From: Ustilago trichophora
Taxonomy: Eukaryota; Basidiomycota; Ustilaginomycetes; Ustilaginales; Ustilaginaceae
DNA: 64,000 nucleotides
Assembly (NCBI GenBank): GCA_900323505.1
Contig: OOIN01000029.1
Span: 248,001-312,000, forward strand
Reading direction: 5' to 3'
A program made the translations under genes and the position numbers. Below the pieces are notes generated by a model, which did no database searches, was not told where the DNA came from, and was given only the letters and a program-made list of their open reading frames with translations. Shown here piece after piece: positions 39,741 to 52,100 of the stretch (the first letter of the stretch is position 1; the number at the start of each line of letters is the position of its first letter).

Positions 39741-40386
39741 CTTGATCGTTGCTTGAGCCGGACGTCGGTTGTCGTGTGAGAAGTTTGTAGGTGTGGAGAA
39801 GACCGTTAGATAAAAATTGTCGCTATGCGATGTAATGCGACAGATGTATCGATGAGAGATGTTTGCTGCGAGTGTGAGCGAAGAGAAGATCGATGGACCG
39901 CATTCAACACAAACAGTACAGTACAAAGGGAGACGCAGAAAGTGGTCAGAGCGTGTCGAGATCCGCGCGCTCAATCTTGACGCTGTCTCTGCAAGATCGA
40001 AAAACAGACAGATCGGGCATGCGCACCTACGATTCTACAGTACACAAAAAGAAATAGAAAACAAGGCAGCTCGGAGCCGAATTTCTCCCTTCAGCTACTC
40101 TCAAGCTTTACTTTGTCTTTGCTCATCATGTCATTTTTGCAGATGATTATTCAACCTACTCAGAGGAATCAGAATGCTTCCAAAAGCAGCCAAGAATGAT
40201 GCTGAGATGCCATTTCCAGCTTTCCATGAATGGATCGGTCGCAGTCTTGAAAGCAACAGGAATAGGGTGCGAAGAACATGATCGTTAATTGGTATCGACG
40301 TGAAAAGGGGCATGAATCGAAAAACACTGTTACAACGAATAAAAACATGATGGGTCGAAAATTTGCGACGGCGACCTTTATCGAGT
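39741..40386. other. Spacer between the FHA gene and the ALY/Yra1-like gene
   Basis: The promoter and leader of the ALY-like gene (minus strand), with an ACAGTACAGTAC motif at 39913-39924 and TACAGTAC at 40035-40042, and the 3' end of the FHA gene. No gene is supported. Confidence 0.55.
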
Positions 40387-42951
40387 TCAGGGCTTTCCCG
40401 AGAGCGCCATATTGAGCCGAGCCAAATCTTTGCCTGCCAAAATCCACGCTGTGACACCGATAAACACGACACCGGCCGCAGCTATCGTTTGTGGACCTAC
40501 TGCACGTTCCTGCGGATTCCGGCTACTGCTGCTGCTGCCAGCGCTGCCCTCGGCACCTCCCTCTCGACCATGACGTGAACGCTGGTAGTGAGTGTCGTGC
40601 TTAGTATGTGCCGAGTCTAAGGCGACATCTCGTGTGGACGCGTCCGGGCCGAGATCAGGTGTGGTCACCTCTGTCGAGGTAGAGGGACGGGTGGATGTCG
40701 AATCGGCAATACTTCGAACAGACTGACTGGTGGATAAGGCGTCGTCGTCAGGACTCCGCCGAGACAGACGGGCGCGCGAGGTGTGACCCCATCGCTCATC
40801 GTCTTCCGACTCCCTGCCGTCTGCTTCCAGCATCAGACCAGCAGCCGAACTGCCGTAGAGCAACGAACGGAGAGCGCTATTGACGTGTCGCTTGCGGCGA
40901 CCGTTGCCTCGCTTTCCGCGGCTGCTCGATCCATTCGCAGCCAGCAGCGATGACGAAGAATCGGCCACATTGCCCGAAGCTGAACCATCCTCTTGCGAGG
41001 CATCTTGGGCTGAAGCACCACTCTCCTCCCCAAGTACATCCGACTCACCAGCAACATCACCGTTCAACTCATCCTCCATACGCCTGTTGGCCTCATCCCA
41101 AGCACGCACCACCTGACGAAGCTCGTCTCGCTCGGTCTGCAGACCTTGCCGCTCTTTGCGCCAGCTCTCTTCGAAATCGCTGCGGAACTCGGTCCAGCGT
41201 CCCTCAAAGCCCTCGAGCAGTGCTGCTGTCGTCTCTTCCGACGAGGCGGCTGATGGTGTTGCAGCTGCCTTTTGCTCGACTTCCTTTTCCAAGGTGTGCA
41301 CGCGCTCTTCCAGCGTCTTGACCGTGTCGGTGACCTGTGCATGCTGGTCTTGCAAGCCACGGCTGAGCGCCAATGCCTGTTCGAGTTGGGATGCGAGCTC
41401 TTCAAGTCGTGCCGAGAGCGCCTCGTTCTGTGCGCGAAGCTCGACATCACGCTCCTCGCTCTGCTTGGCGAGGTTTCGGTGAGTGAGAGCAGCGGTTGCT
41501 TCCGGGGCGTCAGCATCCGATTTGGCCTTGCCCTCGGATGATGCAGCTACGGCAGCAGTGACCTCGGGTGCGCGGGAGGATGCGAAGTCAGCAGCATCTT
41601 CAGAGACGAGATGGGATGGCATATCAGGCGGTGCGCGGGGTCCGACGTGGCCTGCAGCATCGACGTCGTCATCATTGTTCTGAGTAATGGTCTCAACGCT
41701 AGCAACGCTGGCACCATCGTCAAACTCATCATGTTCGAGCGAGCGGCTGAAAGCGGGAGCGCCTCGGATTGTTCCGAAGCCATTGATGTCTTGTCGGAAG
41801 GTAGAGCCGGAAGAGGAGGCAGCGACCGCGTCCATCTCGCGTTTTGCCTCTTCCATCTGCATCTTGATGCTGCTGACTTCGCGCTTGATCGAGTCGTGCT
41901 CGGACAAGATGGATTCGAGGCTGCGGATCTTTTCGACGTGAGCCGCCAAGGAGGACTGTGTCTCCGAGAGCTGCGCCTGAAGAGCCGAGATGGTGGCCGA
42001 GTGGGCTTCGGTGGTTGCTGCTTGGGATTCGGCATCCTTGGCACGTTGCTGTTCTTGCTGGTGCTGTTGCTGCGCGTTGGCAGTGCCAGGAAGAGGAGGG
42101 ACGAGATGCGGGTAAGGAGCCGAGGAGAGAGGAGGTGCGCTGCCGCCGAGCGTCTCGTGGATGTCGTGCATGGTGGTGGTGAGGCTGCCGAGGTCGTTCC
42201 AAGTGTCCTTGCTCCTCTGCAGCTCGCTCTGCAGCTTGCTGAGTACATGATCAAAGCTGAAACCGGCCTTGCTTCTACGGAGACCACCCTCGGCGCCTGG
42301 ACCGACACCGTTGCTTCCAAGAGGACCACCGTGCATACCACCGCGGTACAGACTGGCAAAGTCGTGACGCAGGCTGAGCGCGTCCTCTGCGGTGAGGACC
42401 AAATAGACACGACACGCGACCTTGTGGTGGATGATGGTCTTGTTGTCATCACCGACAATGTCGATACCGAACTCCACCATGTCCTCGTTGTGCAACTCGA
42501 ATACATCCGATTCTTGGGCTTCTGGAGAGAGGCGCTCGCCGTTGATAAAGGTACCGTTGGATGACTTGACGTCTTTGATGTAGACCTTGCCGTTCTGACT
42601 CCATACCTCTGCATGCATACGTGAGAGCACCTTGCTGTCAAAGTAGCCATTGGTGGGATTTGGGACGGTCTTGGCATTGGTCTGCCTACCAATCTTGATG
42701 CGGTTGTTGGGACCTGGCGGTGCAAGGCTGATCTGTTTTGGTGCAAAAGTGTCGTTGAGTGGGTGGAGGTGGAGAGCAGGATAGACGAGACCCTGCGCGT
42801 TGGCAGCGGCCTCTGCACTGCTGTAGACTGGAGGGTTGTTGGCCTTGAGACCGTTGGCAAGCGAGGCTGCCGAGGCAGCGGATGGACCGGCTGAGATGCC
42901 GAGATTGGATGGTGCGTTTGCCATTGGGGTTCCGCCCATCAAAGACTGCAT
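40387..42951 (-). CDS. Tail-anchored FHA-domain coiled-coil protein, SLMAP / Far9-Far10 type (STRIPAK)
   Basis: 854 residues. An FHA domain at about 80-170 has GRQ, LSRMHAEVW and SSNGTFINGERLS, the phosphothreonine-reading loops. A Ser/Ala-rich middle and coiled coils follow (from about 310, and ELASQLEQALALSRG onward to about 620), and a single membrane segment lies at the very C-terminus (AAAGVVFIGVTAWILAG) with a short tail. FHA, coiled coil and tail anchor in this order define SLMAP in animals and Far9/Far10, HAM-4 and PRO45 in fungi, the subunit that places the STRIPAK phosphatase complex at ER, nuclear envelope or mitochondrial membranes. Function here is by family. ATG 42951 is the first ATG; the frame extends only three codons further, from a TTG. 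Confidence 0.87.
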   Translation of the reverse strand: MQSLMGGTPMANAPSNLGISAGPSAASAASLANGLKANNPPVYSSAEAAANAQGLVYPALHLHPLNDTFAPKQISLAPPGPNNRIKIGRQTNAKTVPNPTNGYFDSKVLSRMHAEVWSQNGKVYIKDVKSSNGTFINGERLSPEAQESDVFELHNEDMVEFGIDIVGDDNKTIIHHKVACRVYLVLTAEDALSLRHDFASLYRGGMHGGPLGSNGVGPGAEGGLRRSKAGFSFDHVLSKLQSELQRSKDTWNDLGSLTTTMHDIHETLGGSAPPLSSAPYPHLVPPLPGTANAQQQHQQEQQRAKDAESQAATTEAHSATISALQAQLSETQSSLAAHVEKIRSLESILSEHDSIKREVSSIKMQMEEAKREMDAVAASSSGSTFRQDINGFGTIRGAPAFSRSLEHDEFDDGASVASVETITQNNDDDVDAAGHVGPRAPPDMPSHLVSEDAADFASSRAPEVTAAVAASSEGKAKSDADAPEATAALTHRNLAKQSEERDVELRAQNEALSARLEELASQLEQALALSRGLQDQHAQVTDTVKTLEERVHTLEKEVEQKAAATPSAASSEETTAALLEGFEGRWTEFRSDFEESWRKERQGLQTERDELRQVVRAWDEANRRMEDELNGDVAGESDVLGEESGASAQDASQEDGSASGNVADSSSSLLAANGSSSRGKRGNGRRKRHVNSALRSLLYGSSAAGLMLEADGRESEDDERWGHTSRARLSRRSPDDDALSTSQSVRSIADSTSTRPSTSTEVTTPDLGPDASTRDVALDSAHTKHDTHYQRSRHGREGGAEGSAGSSSSSRNPQERAVGPQTIAAAGVVFIGVTAWILAGKDLARLNMALSGKP

Positions 42952-43868
42952 TGTGGGCAATGGGTATGAAGTTGAGCTAGCGAAGAGCTCGATAGACGTG
43001 CCTGGCTTTCGTAACTGACTGGTGATGGATCAAGGAGACGGTCTGACAAAGACGATCGAGCTATATGAGCAGGATCGAGATGGGCGAAGCGCGCACACTT
43101 GGGTCGTTCGCAGAGGATGTGGTGGAGAGAAGCGCGGAAAGCAGATGCCACTGTTGTCGAATGAGTGCTTGATACCGGCTCAGGGTGGAAGGCACGAAAA
43201 AGAGAGGTGGGGAGACGTGCGCTGCAAGATGAACAATGGTGGGAAACAGGCCGAAAGGACGAGAAGAAAGGCTGCAAGAACAAGAGACGAAGGGATTGAT
43301 GCAATCGTACACTGAGAACTAGGCCGATGGATGGCAAGATCGAGGGATATCGAGTGACGCGTTTGTTGCGAAAGGTAGAGCAGCGACGACGTTGAACGAG
43401 ATGGATGATAGCGCGTGTTATAGAGTCGGAAGAGGAAGGAAAGGTATGATGATGATGACGACGATGATGATGAAGAAAGAAAAGAAAAGGGGATGTTTGG
43501 AGGAAATGTGCGAACAAAAAGGTACGATGGATGAAGGATGAAGGATGGTGAACGAAGTGAGAACGAAGTGTGGATAGAAATGATACACAAGAGAGAGAGA
43601 GAGTGTGTGTGTGTGTGTGTCTCTGTCAGAGTGGAAGCTTCGGGGAACAGACACTGGGCTGTGAGACTGCATCATCGATCGTAGATGGCTTTGCCTGGCT
43701 CGACGCGGAGACGAAACAGTAAAATGTACTGTAATGCAGCCTAACCAGCCAGCCAGGATAGCCAGTAAGAGCACCGACCAATTTCTCAGAGTCCGCCTTT
43801 TGTGTGAGCGCGTGTGTGTGTTGCAGAGTGCCAAAGCGCCCAATCTTGAGTGTGTTTGTGTGTCCGTA

Positions 43869-43885
43869 TACTGTACAGTACAGTA
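43869..43885. repeat. TACTGTACAGTACAGTA palindromic motif
   Basis: The longest instance of the recurring motif, containing the perfect palindrome TACTGTACAGTA plus one more CAGTA unit. Confidence 0.5.
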
Positions 43886-45251
43886 GACGGCGTGTCCTCT
43901 GAGCTACAATAACTCAAAAATCACGGTTGCCGCACGACTGTCTCGTGAGCAGCGCAAAAGAGAGACGACTCGGGAAAATCAATACAAATTCGACCCCCTT
44001 TTTTTGTTTTTTGAGAGAAATCACAGAAGAGGGAGAAATCGAATCAAATCGAATCAAATCGGGGCTAAATTGCTTTTGGTTTGGACCATAATGAACTCGA
44101 GCAGACCTTAATACTGTATTGATACTCGCAGACCAACTCATTGAATCTGCTCGGTACATGCGACGATCTTCTCCCATGCTCATCGAGACTGTCGTTATCT
44201 TATCCTTCAAATCGTCCTAGAACCGAAATACGATTGTGGAAGAGCTGTTCAAGCAAAGCAGACCTGAAGGTCTGGTTTGGTTTTTCTCGTGTCAGCTTGC
44301 TCGGGATCACCGATGCTGTTCATCCTGCTGTGGTCTCTGAAGTGAACCGTGGCATAAGGTAGAGAGATGGCCGCGCTCACCTACTGTACAGCATGCAATT
44401 GTGCCATATCCGAGGCTGAGTTGGGCTGTTCTGCTTCAAGACTCTCTCGGCTACCAAGCGTAAGAAAATGTTGTGCTAGAAATGCAGTCGGGCGACCCTG
44501 TTGGCGTCTCTCGATTATGAAATGAGAGAGAGCACAATGCCACGCCAGGACCCCTTGCTGTTGGCCTCTTCCACATCCAAACAAATCTTGTCGCCGAAGC
44601 TCAGAGCGATCCGACACAAGCTAATCACCATATTTTGTTATACTCTCAGCTCTCCTCTACCCCCAGTCTTTGGTCATGTTGGATGCAGAATTCAAAGTGT
44701 TTCAAGGTGGCGGCTGGCGCCTTTCTCTCTCTCTCTCTCTCTTATGGATAAGTGTCGGAGTAAGAGACGAGATCTCAGAATTTGACGCCCAGTCGTCAGC
44801 CTTGCCGCAGAGAAATAGCCAAACAAGAATACAGTTAATTGAATTAAAAAAGAGGGTCTCGAGGGCGAGAGAGAGAGAGAGAGACAGAGGGTCCAACCAG
44901 CTCTCATCGACAAGTGTCAAGCGTGCAAAGTGTGCCAAAAGTGCACGCAGAGTGCATGCATTCGCCTCTTGAAAATCTGTCAACCACAAACGCCTCGCTT
45001 GGATTGGATCCGTTTCGCTCACAGCACACAGAGAGGTAGAGGCTTGTTCGCCGCCGCCACACCGAGAGAAGAGAAAGCGAGATGCAGAGTCAGTCGACCG
45101 GTGTGTTGGGTGGGCGGGTCTTCCCCACGCAGGAGCAGCAGCAGGAGCAGCAGCAGACGCCGTTCAATTTCTCCAAAAAGACAAAACGCACGCGCCTCTC
45201 GTGTTAGCTGGTCAAGCTGTTGGCCCCTTTTGTGTACGGTATGTACTGGTG

Positions 45252-45263
45252 TACTGTACAGTA
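45252..45263. repeat. TACTGTACAGTA perfect palindrome
   Basis: A 12-bp perfect palindrome, preceded by GTACTGGT; about 840 bp upstream of the arrestin-like gene. Confidence 0.5.
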
Positions 45264-46101
45264 TTGGAATGATATATTTGTGCTTTGACCATTCATGTTT
45301 GGTGTGCATCCTTTTGAGGTCGCTTGTTCCGACTGCATCTTTCAAGTAGTAACTCCTTACCAACAACCCTGGTCGGACATTCCAAGGTGGCACAAGTCCT
45401 ATCTGCAGTCAGCCAATCGGCACGCAACTCCGAAGTGGTTCTGCTGCTGCCAACCTGGAAGCTTTTCATTCGATTGGCTTGCACCGCTCCTCTTCTTGGT
45501 TCTTCCCTTTCTTTACTCTCTCTCTCCTTAGCATCCTCCTCCTGCATCACCATATCACTGGCATTCATCGCAACAACATTGCTTATCACACCACAAGACT
45601 CCAGTCTCCTTCTGCAAAGTAACTTCCGTCTTGATCATCCACGTTCTTCTTACCGGTGCCTTCTCACATTGACACTCGCGTACCTTTATCTGTCACAACC
45701 GACAGCATTCTCGTTCGGACCACAGGCATCAGCATTTGGCATCTAGCTGCCTCGATACGATTCTGCTAACGAAGCATCCTCATCTTTGCATCCAGCCATC
45801 ATCGCACGCTGCTGCACAGCTCAGACTTGGCTCTCACGGTCCCAACAGTGCTGGCCTAGCAGCTTTGACACAAACACGCAGATTTTTGGTGGCAACCCCA
45901 AAGCAGTTATCGTAGTGACGTCCGCGTTCCACTCGACCCGCTCCGACTTTAAACGTCACCGGTCCCGCAAATCTCACGTCCAAGTCTAGACTGCTGTCAA
46001 CCTTCCGTCTGGCTCATGGCTGTCACTGCTTCATCCTCACAACCTTCTCCTCGCACATGAAGTCTAGCCGCCCTGCTTGCCCGTAGTGGGACACTCTTCA
46101 A

Positions 46102-49100
46102 ATGCAGGCCGCCACCCCTCCTATCCACGGCGCCACCCCGGTGGGCCCCTCCATCTCTCCATCCAGCGCTGCCACCATCCCATTGTCATCGTCGCAAGAT
46201 CCATCTCCACGCCATTCTCGCTCACAGCCGCATGCTCCTGGCTCCTCAACCGAAAATAATGCATTACGCTTTGTTGCAAATCATCATCGCCAGCACAATC
46301 CCAACGATCCCAAGCTCAGAGCCAACCCCAGCTTCAAGTCTCGTCGCTCGTCCCTCCTCGGTTCGGTCCTCAAGTCCAAGTCAAAAGACGAATCGCGAAA
46401 GCTCGCAAAGACCTTGTCGTCGGCTCGTGCTCCACCTCCTCTCGCCCCCATACCACGTGTCTCGAGCGCAACATCCCACCAACAGCACACAAACTCGTTA
46501 CCCACCTCCAACGCCGCCCGAGTCACCGGCCGCACATCCAACGTCAACCTTGATAATTCGCCCACTCGCACCCACGACGTGACACACCAACATCCTTCTA
46601 GTAACGTCACCCACACATCAACACCCGACGCCCATGCAGTGCATTCTCAGTCTTTCAGCCACGACGCAAAACCGCACCTCTTTCTTCTCGGTGATTCACC
46701 TCCCACAGCTTCATTCCCTTCACCCACAGATCTCCCAGAAGGCTCCACCTCAACTTGTTCCTCCTCCGCTACTGCCAAAGCCATCAACTTTGCTTCCTCT
46801 TCGGCTCCCATCACTTCCCTTTCCATGGATGCTCCCTTCCTGCCAACGTCTGCTGCTCAGCTCTCTGGCCAAGCTGCTTGTCAAGATCTCCCAAGTGCAT
46901 CCCCCCCAGTCGAGGCTGTCACCGCCGATTCGTCACCACCGGCTCCCACCAATGCTTTCCGGACACTGACATCACAAAATCGGATCGAGATGCAAGATCA
47001 AAGCTACTCTGGTCCATCCTCACCTCTCCCTGCCGGAGCAGCATCATCGCGTGCTACAGAGACAGGGTTACACGCTTCGCCGACCAGCACCCCCGCACAG
47101 CAAGCCTCACTGCCGATCATCACGCGCACGATTGTGCCAGACGACACCAATCATGTCGGTTCTCAGCATCTTAGTACTTCACCTGGAACCACCACCAATG
47201 CTGAGCTCAACACTGTTTCGCCACTATCATCATCCCGATCGTATCCTTCCGCAGCACTCTCGGACGGTAGTGCTCCGGAGCAGTCTTTAAATCTGGCTCC
47301 ACAAAGACTCTCACAGTCGACGTCCGCCTTTGTCACCTCTCCTCAGCGATTTTCGAGCCTCGGTCGCAAGTCGGCTGCACGCCTCACCCTCGACACCGAT
47401 GTGCAAAGCCCAGCTGAACTCCCTCGTGGCCTCGCGCGCGACATCAACGAAGAGCTCGATTCTCCCACCTCGCCCGAGATGATCGGGGCTCGAACAGAGC
47501 GTCGCATGAGCATGCTCGACTTTCTCACCGCTGACCCTGCTTCCGATGCATCGCCTCAACTCGCACTGGCCAGTCTTTCCGCAGAAAACTTGCCTCGTTC
47601 CTTGCAGCCAGCTTCTCGTCCTGGTCTCAGAAGCAGCGCCCCCGTACCACCATCCATTCCTCTGGTGCAAGCAAGTCACCAGTTGAGGCTCGAAGCAGCC
47701 GCAGCTCGTGGCGCCAAGGTGCTCCAGCCCAGAAAAATTGACCTCTGCGATCATGTTCGAGTTGGTGTCGAACCGCTCATCGACCGTCTCACCATGTTTG
47801 GCTCGATGCAATCCAGCTCCAACTATTCCCTCGCCGGCACCGTGGTCGTCGAGGTGCCCAAGCTCAACGTCCCACGCCTCTCTGCTGCTGCCGCAGTGGC
47901 TCGTGACGGCTCGACCTCAGATCATCCTTCGGTGCACGTCGAGGCGCTCACAGTGCGTTTTGTCGGGTACTCTGTCTACGTCGATGCAACGGGCAGATTC
48001 AATTCCATCAGGCTCGCCGAGATCTCTCAGGAGCTCTTGCAGCCACAAGGCTTTTTCTGCCCCGTCGGAATGGTCGAAACAGGTGAATCACCCACATCTC
48101 CCGAGGATACAACGGAAAACACAGCAAGCCGGGATGCCAGTCAGCAAACGCTCAAGTACGAGACCGAGTTCGATCTCTCCATCCCTGGCTGGCTGCCAGC
48201 ATCACAGCGCTCGCGTTTCGGTGCCACTTTTTACTGTGTTCAGGCGACAGCCATTGTCCAAGGTCAGGCCATCCTTTCGGCGCTCTCTGGCTTTGATGCA
48301 TTTGGTGGCGACGGCTGGCAGAGCCCGACTTCTCCTTGGAACCTCGCAAGGTCGCTCGAGTCGGAATTGCGAGAAGCTGCCGACGGCAAGAGCGCAGCCG
48401 AGCGGAAAGACGGAACACGTTCACCGCCCGCTGGCACGGTCAAGAGCAAGACCAAGACCACTTGGCTCAACAAGACGGCGAAACAGCTGCAGCTCAGAAG
48501 TTCGAAAAAGCCGACCGGTACTGAAGCCGAGCAAGGCAGTTCCATCTCTGACAGCCGCCGAGGCTCTGGGTCCAAAGACGTAATACCAGTATCGGTCAAA
48601 CATGATCCACTCTTCAGCAAGACGACGGAAGCGTCTAACCAGCTATTGCCGACTGGACAGCACTCTATCAGGAGCGAGTGCCTCAGCATTTTGGTTCGAC
48701 GATGTAGAGATGTTGTGCCTGTGCCTGTGGCAAGGCTTGCCCGGCTTGCCACCGCCAGTCAGGTGATGCGCGCCGACGGTACAACTCCATCTCTGTCGCA
48801 GAGTATGCTTGCACTTGCCCGGCTGCAGGACGTGTCGGATGCTGCTGCCCATCGTGAGGCGATGCCGACCTCAGAATCGACTGGTCCTGCCCGCTCCCAT
48901 CTCCCGACCTCCGTCTCTGCGCCAATGTCGTTGGCAGCTCACGCTGAGAATGGTCAGTCGGAGACAGCACGTGTCCCTGTCCCTCCCCCAAACTCGGGAA
49001 TTGACGAGGTAGCTACGCTTTCACCCGAGGGCAACACAGACGCAGCCGTGAACGATGCCCGACCAACCTTGGCTCCTTCGCCGAGGATCGACGCCAACCC

Positions 49101-52100
49101 GCGAGGCTGGGGACAGGACCCAGCTTCCGCGGCCTCCGAGCGTCACAGGGCGTCAGATGCAGAGAGAGAGATCATGTCACGCGCCCCCAGCGCTTTCGAT
49201 GCTCCTCGAGACCCAGCCAAGTTGGCCGCAGCGACGTCTGGAATGACTCCTTCTGCTACGCTGCCCAACTTGCCGAGCTCGATGAGTCGTGCTTCATCCT
49301 TGTTCGATTCACGCTTCGGCAACGCCAATTCGCCGCCGCGCACATCATCGAGATCCGCATCCGCTGGTCGATCTTCTGCGCCATTGCGACACTTTGTTCA
49401 CCGGCCTACCTTGCATCTCCCTCCTGTGCTGGGTCTGACGCCCGACAAGGATGCTGCGGGTGGGCTCAATTTTTCATTGACGCTTTCACTGCCCTCTCAT
49501 GTCCACGTCGCAGGGCCAAAGAGTGACGTGCTCAGCTTTGGTGTCCAGATCGATTTAGGACGTACAGAAGGCTGGGGCGCACTAAAGAAGTGGGGAGGCT
49601 TGCGGCTCAAAGACATGGAGCTGGTCTGCCTGCAGACCGAGAGACATAGCTCTATGCCGTCTCGCTCGTTTTGCGCTGCTTTTCCCGTGCCGCCTCCCCC
49701 GAACAAGGTCGATGCCGCCGATCTGCCTGTCGTGACAACTTCTCGAAAGACGCCTTCCGTTTCCAACGACACGCAGCAGCAGGCAGCAGAGATGCGCCTT
49801 CGTCAAAGCTACGACCGGTCGCTCGTTTTGGGTCACGTTGAGCTCGCCAACCAAGGAAAGGCACCTCATCCGATCGAGCACAATGTCGAGCGCATCCGGA
49901 CCACCATTGTGGGACCACCGCCTTTCGTGCTGAAGAAGCGAGGTCAGGAGGTGGACAAGGAAGCCGCAGACAAGTCGCGAAAAGGCAAAGCAAAGATCAA
50001 CATCAACAGCAGCAATCCGGCGGACAGACCCACTGGATTTTCAAGAAGCCCTTCACGAGGCAGTCCCGCAGGCTCTGGTACAAACACGCCGGATGGCTCC
50101 TCTCAAGGTGCTGGCACCAGCGGTCTGAGGGCTGCCTTTGCACCTGCCGCCCAAGTCAACTCGGGTTCGCGAATGAGCGTGATGCAGCCTAGACCTCGTG
50201 CTTTGGCCCGGTCCAACAACTCGAGCAGCTCGTCGCTCAGGCAAGCCTTCCAAGGATCCGATGGCTCTGGCACGATGCAGCCTGCGCCACGTCCCAGCAC
50301 TGCCGGTGCAGGTTTGGCCAGCGGCTCCTCTCCGAATGGCCCTGTTCGGAGCAGACGTCCTGTTCCATTCGACCTGGGTTCTGCCAGTGAGACCGTCACG
50401 ACAAGGCGCGACATGTTGGCCAGTGGACTCGATGCAGACGGCACAGACCCTGACATGCCATTCGCAGACGCGGCAAATCTCCTCTCACAGCCTGGTTCTC
50501 AAACATCTCGGTCTACGGTACGTACCAACTCTGATGGACCCGCGCCTTCCCATGCATCGGAAAGCGAGACGCAACGCAGGATCATGGGTGATGGCGCTAC
50601 AACGAGGATGGGTGTCAGCTCGAGCGTGACCACCAGATCATCAGGTAGGCCGGCGCCAGCGCCAGCACCGAGAAGAAGCCGTTTCGAAAATGCCATCAGC
50701 AGACTGTCGACTTTTGCGAGCTCCATGCTGGAGCAGCCCAACGAAGTATCTGCTGCTGGAGGCTCGACTCATGAAACTCGAGCCAGCACAAATGCGCCTG
50801 CAGATGCGAACGGCGCGGCAGCAGCCAGTCTGCGCGCAAGCTACGCCTTCTCGGGCGATGATGGCCAGGGAGTCGATCTGACGAAAGGCCGCGTCCGGAT
50901 GACGATCAATCTGCCTTTGGTCTCGAGCGATCTCGATGCAGCACGAAAGGCAGGTAGTGCTCAGTTGATCTCTGACTTTGAAAGTCCTTACGTGCGCGTT
51001 CGACACAAGCTCAAGGTCAAGCTTGGCTTTGGGCTGAGATCCAACGTCGCCTTGGGTGAGGATGGCGAAGAGTGGGCGCAGACTTTGGTCATGTGCGTCC
51101 CTGTCCGCTTCACTGAAGCTCCGCCAAAGGAGGTGCAAGAGCAGTTTGGCCCTGTCAGGATCGTGCCTGGGGACGCGCAGTCTTCTACAACTGTGGATCC
51201 TCTTGCCAGCGATCAAAGCAGGGCCGCAGAAAGCGATTTGGCGACAGGGCAGGGTCCAACCGAGACTCGATCTGCCACACGTCCGGGGCTACCGGAGACA
51301 TTTGCAGAGCCTCTGCTTCCTGCCTATGCCCAACTGTTCCGCGAAGACGGGTCACGACTTGCTGATGAGGGTGAAGACCTGCCACGATACCCTGGCAGGA
51401 TGTCGGTGGTCGGCGAGATTGATGAAGATCCAGCTCTCGACACAGACGCAGTCGATGATGGACACGGAGCCATGCCTGCTGCCAACTTGCAGGCAAGCAA
51501 CGTTCTTTCAACGGTCGATGAAGCTCATGTGTCTGGATCGAGTGCTTCCGACATGCCATCTGCTTCCACTATGCTGGGCAACGGTCCACACAGCATGTTC
51601 AGCACAGAACTGCCTCGTGACCAGGCTGCTACACTGCCCCGGCTTTCGAGTCTTGCATCCGTGCCCATGCCCATGGATCGGACCACGAGTCTGCCTGGTA
51701 ACCGTCTGCTTACACGCGCCACTTCTTCCAGCATGTTTGGCCTGCGCACATCGCCATCGCATCCGGTACTGCCGGGTTCGAGCCAGAGCGCTACATCATC
51801 TCCCTATGTGGAGAGAAGTAGCAAAAACACGGCCACCAAGTCTCGTGTCGGCTCTTCGGCATTCGATCCATTGCCTGCCCGTCCTGGAATGCGAAGACGC
51901 TCCGCAACGACCGCCTCATTGGTCACCTTCAGCCGCATCACCCCAGCAGAAGTCCTGGACGAAGCCCTTGTCACAAGCGCGCTCGACGACGAAGAAGACC
52001 GTATGGACGGAATGCAGCCATCGCACACGCTCGACAGTCTCACAGGACGCTCTCGACACGTTCTTCAAGGGGGTATGGACGGATCAGGTCAGGATGATGA

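Larger units (their letters stand above)
42952..46101. other. 3.15 kb gene-free divergent block
   Basis: The longest spacer, between the FHA gene (-) and the arrestin-like gene (+). It holds four copies of the TACTGTAC-type motif (43725-43733, 43869-43885, 44382-44391, 45252-45263), a GT run near 43603-43620, CT near 44721-44741 and GA near 44869-44883. The open frames are short, low complexity and unlike known proteins. Long regulatory regions and leaders of two signalling-type genes would explain it; an unspliced non-coding RNA cannot be excluded. Confidence 0.5.

Noticed and set aside
41547..42860. A 437-codon minus-strand frame and a 317-codon plus-strand frame inside the FHA gene
   Set aside because: Both are Ser/Arg-rich shadows; the FHA motifs and C-terminal membrane anchor are in the other minus-strand frame.
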